NCBI GenBank assembly: GCA_024639445.1
Contig: JAHEIJ010000076.1
Coordinates: 1-9,101, forward strand
Origin: Gammaproteobacteria bacterium
GTDB taxonomy: Bacteria; Pseudomonadota; Gammaproteobacteria; UBA6429; Thiohalophilaceae
DNA: 9,101 bases
Reading direction: 5' to 3'
In this document: in pieces, positions 6,521 to 9,101 of the stretch
Layout of the letters: each line of letters starts with the position of its first letter
Position numbering within the stretch: the stretch's first letter is position 1
Program-made: the position numbers and the translations under genes
The notes under the pieces: generated by a model
The model's database searches: none
What the model was told of the DNA's origin: nothing
What the model saw: the letters and a program-made list of their open reading frames with translations, nothing else

Positions 6521-7300
6521 GTGGTCGTCTTCACTATCCGTTTCCGGCTGATGCTGTGCTTTGCGCTCAGACCGGCGACGGCGCAGATACACCACCGTGA
6601 GAATCGGTCCTGAGATAGCGTATATCAGGAATCCACCAAACAGCATTACGGGCGGATTTGACGACACCACGACAATGACCAGCACAGTAAGCAACATCGC
6701 CACAAAGGGGACCCGTTCCTTGAAATTGATCCCCTTGAAACTGTGATAGCGGATATTACTCACCATCAACAGCCCGGCCACAACCGTCAGAACAAACGCG
6801 ATCTCCTCCACGCTTTTGCCGGCAAGTTCAAAGACTTCCTCACCACTCCAGACCATACCGGCAAGGATGGCCGCCGCCGAGGGACTAGGCAGCCCCTGAA
6901 AGTAACGCTTGTCGGCAATGCCCACCTGGGTGTTAAAGCGTGCCAGTCGCAAGGCAGCACCGGCAGTGTAGATAAACGCGGCCAACCACCCCAATTTACC
7001 CAGGTCGGAAAGGGCCCATTGATACATCACCAATGCCGGAGCCAGGCCGAAGGAAACCATATCAGACAAACTATCGTATTCGGCGCCAAAGTCGGTCTGG
7101 GTATTGGTCAGGCGCGCTACCCGGCCATCGAGCCCGTCCAGCAACATGGCAATAAATATAGCCACGGCCGCGGCCTCGAAGTGGCTGTTGATGGCAGCCA
7201 CAATGGCATAAAAACCGGCAAATAATGCGGCCGTGGTAAACAGATTCGGCAACAGGTAAATACCGCGCCGACGTTGACCTTCTTTGGCAGGTTTTTCCAT
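6506..7300 (-). CDS. pssA: CDP-diacylglycerol-serine O-phosphatidyltransferase (phosphatidylserine synthase, Bacillus-type)
   Basis: Integral membrane enzyme joining L-serine to CDP-diacylglycerol, giving phosphatidylserine, the precursor of phosphatidylethanolamine. 264 residues. The CDP-alcohol phosphotransferase signature DG-x2-AR-x8-G-x3-D-x3-D is complete: D58, G59, A62, R63, G72, D76, D80. Hydrophobic segments at about 20-37, 42-54, 84-97, 103-120, 167-181, 198-213 and 217-239 are likely membrane helices. The tail is basic (LRRRRSERK) then acidic. This is the class I, multi-spanning type, unlike the phospholipase-D-like PssA of E. coli. It sits between ilvC (100 bases upstream) and leuA, an arrangement I recall as recurrent in gamma- and betaproteobacteria. 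The ATG at 7300 has GAG 5 bases upstream. A separate promoter is possible at 7320-7349. Confidence 0.95.
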   Translation of the reverse strand: MEKPAKEGQRRRGIYLLPNLFTTAALFAGFYAIVAAINSHFEAAAVAIFIAMLLDGLDGRVARLTNTQTDFGAEYDSLSDMVSFGLAPALVMYQWALSDLGKLGWLAAFIYTAGAALRLARFNTQVGIADKRYFQGLPSPSAAAILAGMVWSGEEVFELAGKSVEEIAFVLTVVAGLLMVSNIRYHSFKGINFKERVPFVAMLLTVLVIVVVSSNPPVMLFGGFLIYAISGPILTVVYLRRRRSERKAQHQPETDSEDDHLENS

Positions 7301-7316
7301 GGAATCTCGTCTTTCC

Positions 7317-7349
7317 CCTTATATATAAGGACAGTAGTCAGCCAGGCAA
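7317..7349 (-). promoter_or_regulatory. Possible pssA promoter with a 14-bp AT-rich palindrome
   Basis: CCTTATATATAAGG (7317-7330) is a perfect 14-bp palindrome. On the minus strand it contains TATATA boxes 16 or 18 bases after TTGCCT (7344-7349, 4 of 6 to TTGACA). It may let pssA be transcribed independently of ilvC. The palindrome could be an operator or only an AT-rich -10 region. Confidence 0.3.
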
Positions 7350-7362
7350 GGAAAGGCAAGTC

Positions 7363-7390
7363 TCAGCCCGGACCATATTGGCCAGGCTGA
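7363..7390 (-). terminator. Hairpin between ilvC and pssA
   Basis: Stem TCAGCC/GGCTGA (7363-7368 and 7385-7390) continues through a U-G wobble, GG/CC, one bulged base and CCA/TGG around an ATA loop, about 12 pairs in total. The wobble pairs only in the minus-strand RNA (it is C-A on the other strand), which favours an RNA role in this transcript. It starts 10 bases after the ilvC stop. No U-run follows, so partial termination, 3'-end protection of ilvC mRNA or processing is likelier than full termination. Confidence 0.45.
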
Positions 7391-7400
7391 ATTGTGTGGC

Positions 7401-8417
7401 CTAGTTCTTGGACTTGTCGACCAGTTTGTTAGCGGTAATCCACGGCATCATGGATCGCAAGCGCTCACCCACCTGCTCAATCTCGTGTGCTGCGTTTAAG
7501 CGACGCATGGCAGTCATTTCCGGATAATTGGTTTGCCCTTCAAGGATGAAACGCTTGGCATATTCACCAGTCTGGATGTTGTGCAAGGCTTCCCGCATGG
7601 CCCAACGACTTTCATCATTGATGACCTGTGGGCCTGTCACGTATTCACCATATTCGGCATTATTCGAGATGGAATAGTTCATGTTGGCAATGCCGCCTTC
7701 GTACATCAGGTCGACAATCAGCTTCAGCTCATGCAGACATTCAAAATACGCCATTTCGGGAGCGTAGCCAGCTTCAACCAGGGTTTCAAATCCGGCCTTC
7801 ACCAATTCTACAGCACCACCACACAGGACTGCCTGCTCACCGAACAGATCGGTTTCGGTTTCGTCCTTGAATGTCGTCTCGATAATACCGGTACGACCAC
7901 CACCAACGCCCGAAGCATAGGACAGTGCAATATCTTTTGCCTTACCGGAGGCATCCTGGAATATCGCGATCAGGTCAGGAATGCCACCGCCTTTAACAAA
8001 CTCGTTTCGCACCGTATGGCCAGGCGCCTTGGGGGCGACCATGATGACGTCGAGATCGGCCCGCGGCACGATCTGGTTGTAGTGAATACTGAAGCCATGC
8101 GCAAAAGCCAATACAGCACCCTGTTTGAGGTTAGGCTCAACTTCTGCCTGATATAATTGCGACTGGAATTCATCTGGCGTCAGGATCATTACCAGATCTG
8201 CACCTGACACTGCATCAGGAACATTTTTCACTGCCAGACCGGCTTTTTCCGCCTTGGCAGCGGAAGCTGAACCCTCACGTAAGCCTACGGTAACAGCCAC
8301 ACCTGAATCTTTCAGGTTATTGGCATGGGCATGACCCTGAGAACCGTAACCAACAATGGTTACTTTCATGCCCTTTATAATCGACAAATCACAATCTTTA
8401 TCATAATAAATTTTCAT
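7401..8417 (-). CDS. ilvC: Ketol-acid reductoisomerase, class I (NADP+)
   Basis: Converts acetolactate or acetohydroxybutyrate to the dihydroxy acids of valine/leucine and isoleucine synthesis. 338 residues, the usual length of the short class I enzyme (E. coli IlvC is the long class II type, about 491). Rossmann motif GYGSQGHAHANNL (23-35), then GLREGSAS (45-52), whose R47, S50 and S52 suit the 2'-phosphate of NADPH. Catalytic and Mg2+ residues all fall at the family positions: H107, K130 (APKAPGH), D190 and E194 (DLFGEQ), E226, E230 and S251. The ATG has AGGA at 8426-8429, 8 bases upstream. It follows ilvH by 44 bases in the same transcription unit and receives the product of IlvIH. Confidence 0.98.
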   Translation of the reverse strand: MKIYYDKDCDLSIIKGMKVTIVGYGSQGHAHANNLKDSGVAVTVGLREGSASAAKAEKAGLAVKNVPDAVSGADLVMILTPDEFQSQLYQAEVEPNLKQGAVLAFAHGFSIHYNQIVPRADLDVIMVAPKAPGHTVRNEFVKGGGIPDLIAIFQDASGKAKDIALSYASGVGGGRTGIIETTFKDETETDLFGEQAVLCGGAVELVKAGFETLVEAGYAPEMAYFECLHELKLIVDLMYEGGIANMNYSISNNAEYGEYVTGPQVINDESRWAMREALHNIQTGEYAKRFILEGQTNYPEMTAMRRLNAAHEIEQVGERLRSMMPWITANKLVDKSKN

Positions 8418-8461
8418 GAATAGTTTCCTGTTCTTGCTTGGAGTCTTGTAATAAAAATTTG

Positions 8462-8956
8462 TTAGGCGTGCAGCGCACGTGCACCCCGGGAAATACCGGT
8501 TGCACCGGAGCGCACTGTCTCAATAATACTCTTTGTATCCAGGGCATTGAGAAAGGCATCAAGCTTGTCACCTGAGCCAGTCAGTTCGATCGTATAGGTG
8601 TCATCGCTGACATCCAGGATATTGCCACGGAAAATATCCGTTACGCGCTTGGTTTCATCTCGCAGGGTATGACTATCGGCTCGAACTTTAATCAGCATTA
8701 GTTCACGTTCCAGATGCCCACCTTCGGTAATATCCGCAAGCTTCACCACATCGACCAACTTGTTCAGTTGCTTGGTAATTTGCTCGATGATTTCTTCTGA
8801 ACCCTGGGTCACAATCGTCATACGAGATAGAGACGGATCTTCGGTCGGCGCAACGGTCAAGGACTCAATATTATATCCACGGGCAGAAAACAGTCCTGCC
8901 ACGCGTGACAAGGCGCCGGATTCATTTTCCATTAACAATGAAATGATATGCCGCAT
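8462..8956 (-). CDS. ilvH: Acetolactate synthase small (regulatory) subunit
   Basis: Regulatory partner of the IlvI catalytic subunit; binds valine and confers feedback inhibition and full activity. The N-terminal ACT domain reads MENESGALSRVAGLFSARGY onwards, and SLTVAPTEDPSLSRMTI follows. Counting from the ATG at 8956, G14, S17 and N29, positions linked in E. coli IlvH to valine sensitivity, are all kept, so feedback inhibition is expected. ELMLIKV and the FRGNILDV region belong to the C-terminal domain. 164 residues (E. coli 163). Two adjacent ATGs exist (8959 and 8956). I chose the second because it reproduces the E. coli numbering and lies 8 rather than 5 bases from GGAG (8965-8968). The start overlaps the ilvI stop codon. 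Confidence 0.97.
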   Translation of the reverse strand: MRHIISLLMENESGALSRVAGLFSARGYNIESLTVAPTEDPSLSRMTIVTQGSEEIIEQITKQLNKLVDVVKLADITEGGHLERELMLIKVRADSHTLRDETKRVTDIFRGNILDVSDDTYTIELTGSGDKLDAFLNALDTKSIIETVRSGATGISRGARALHA

Positions 8957-9101
8957 CATGCCAGCTCCCTCTCTGGTGACAGGTGCATTTCATGGTGACC
9001 CTTGCCGGCTGCAATCATCGGATAAACGTTTTCAGTTTTATCTATGATAAAGTCCATGAATACCAAACGATCTTTCATGGCAAAGGCTTCCTTCATTGCC
9101 C
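8956..9101 (-). CDS. ilvI: Acetolactate synthase large (catalytic) subunit, C-terminal 47 residues only
   Basis: The frame is open from the window edge to TGA at 8956-8958. The residues shown (MKEAFAMKDRLVFMDFIIDK, then ENVYPMIAAGKGHHEM, ending in SPERELA) match the C-terminal end of thiamine-diphosphate-dependent acetolactate synthases, in which a V(Y/F)PM turn and a final (D/N/H)EM are typical. The catalytic domains lie outside the window. Its stop shares bases with both possible ilvH ATGs, giving the usual coupled expression of the two subunits. I prefer ilvI over ilvB from the tail sequence and the IlvH partner, but the two names are hard to separate from 47 residues. Confidence 0.9.
   Translation of the reverse strand, partial: AMKEAFAMKDRLVFMDFIIDKTENVYPMIAAGKGHHEMHLSPERELA

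Noticed and set aside
6743..7225. 160-residue open frame on the plus strand
   Set aside because: Antisense to pssA, which carries the full CDP-alcohol phosphotransferase signature.
7344..7360. Two copies of AGGCAAG, ten bases apart, as a repeat array
   Set aside because: Only two short copies in low-complexity purine-rich sequence; not a CRISPR or repeat element.
7533..8156. 207-residue open frame on the plus strand
   Set aside because: Antisense to ilvC, whose catalytic residues are all in place; the frame has no recognisable domain.

Overview
The window reads as chromosomal DNA from a gammaproteobacterium. This rests on protein resemblance (IlvH, RF3, RimI and LeuA all look like their Escherichia coli counterparts in length and motifs) and on gene order. 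I cannot name a genus. All genes lie on the minus strand, coding is dense and base composition looks even. I saw no tRNA, rRNA, insertion sequence, CRISPR array, integrase or phage gene. This is core chromosome, not an accessory island.

Reading in the direction of transcription (from high to low coordinates), the first block is a branched-chain amino acid cluster: the end of ilvI (acetolactate synthase large subunit), ilvH (regulatory subunit), ilvC (ketol-acid reductoisomerase), pssA (phosphatidylserine synthase) and leuA (2-isopropylmalate synthase). IlvIH and IlvC make the valine/isoleucine precursors. LeuA diverts 2-oxoisovalerate into leucine. PssA is a membrane phospholipid enzyme embedded in this block. 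The pssA-leuA gap (about 280 bases) holds a 39-codon open reading frame whose last 18 codons include seven leucines. Its stop codon sits in the loop of a perfect hairpin, and further alternative hairpins follow before leuA. I read this as a candidate leucine attenuator. The ilvC-pssA gap holds a strong hairpin and a 14-bp palindrome inside a possible promoter.

A hairpin without a U-tract separates leuA from the second block: a family-4 uracil-DNA glycosylase, rimI (ribosomal protein S18 N-acetyltransferase), an inositol-monophosphatase-family phosphatase, prfC (release factor 3) and, behind its own likely promoter, the first 248 codons of glk (glucokinase). The glycosylase and rimI overlap in ATGA, and rimI and the phosphatase are 7 bases apart. 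The order X-rimI-phosphatase-prfC parallels holD-rimI-yjjG-prfC of E. coli, with the glycosylase in the place of holD.

The most interesting observation is that the N-terminal ~23 residues of the glycosylase resemble the N-terminal clamp-loader-binding peptide of HolD (the psi subunit of DNA polymerase III). They are joined to the Fe-S glycosylase domain by a linker that looks disordered. With the matching locus, this suggests a uracil-repair enzyme tethered to the replisome. This is inference and needs alignment and structural tests.
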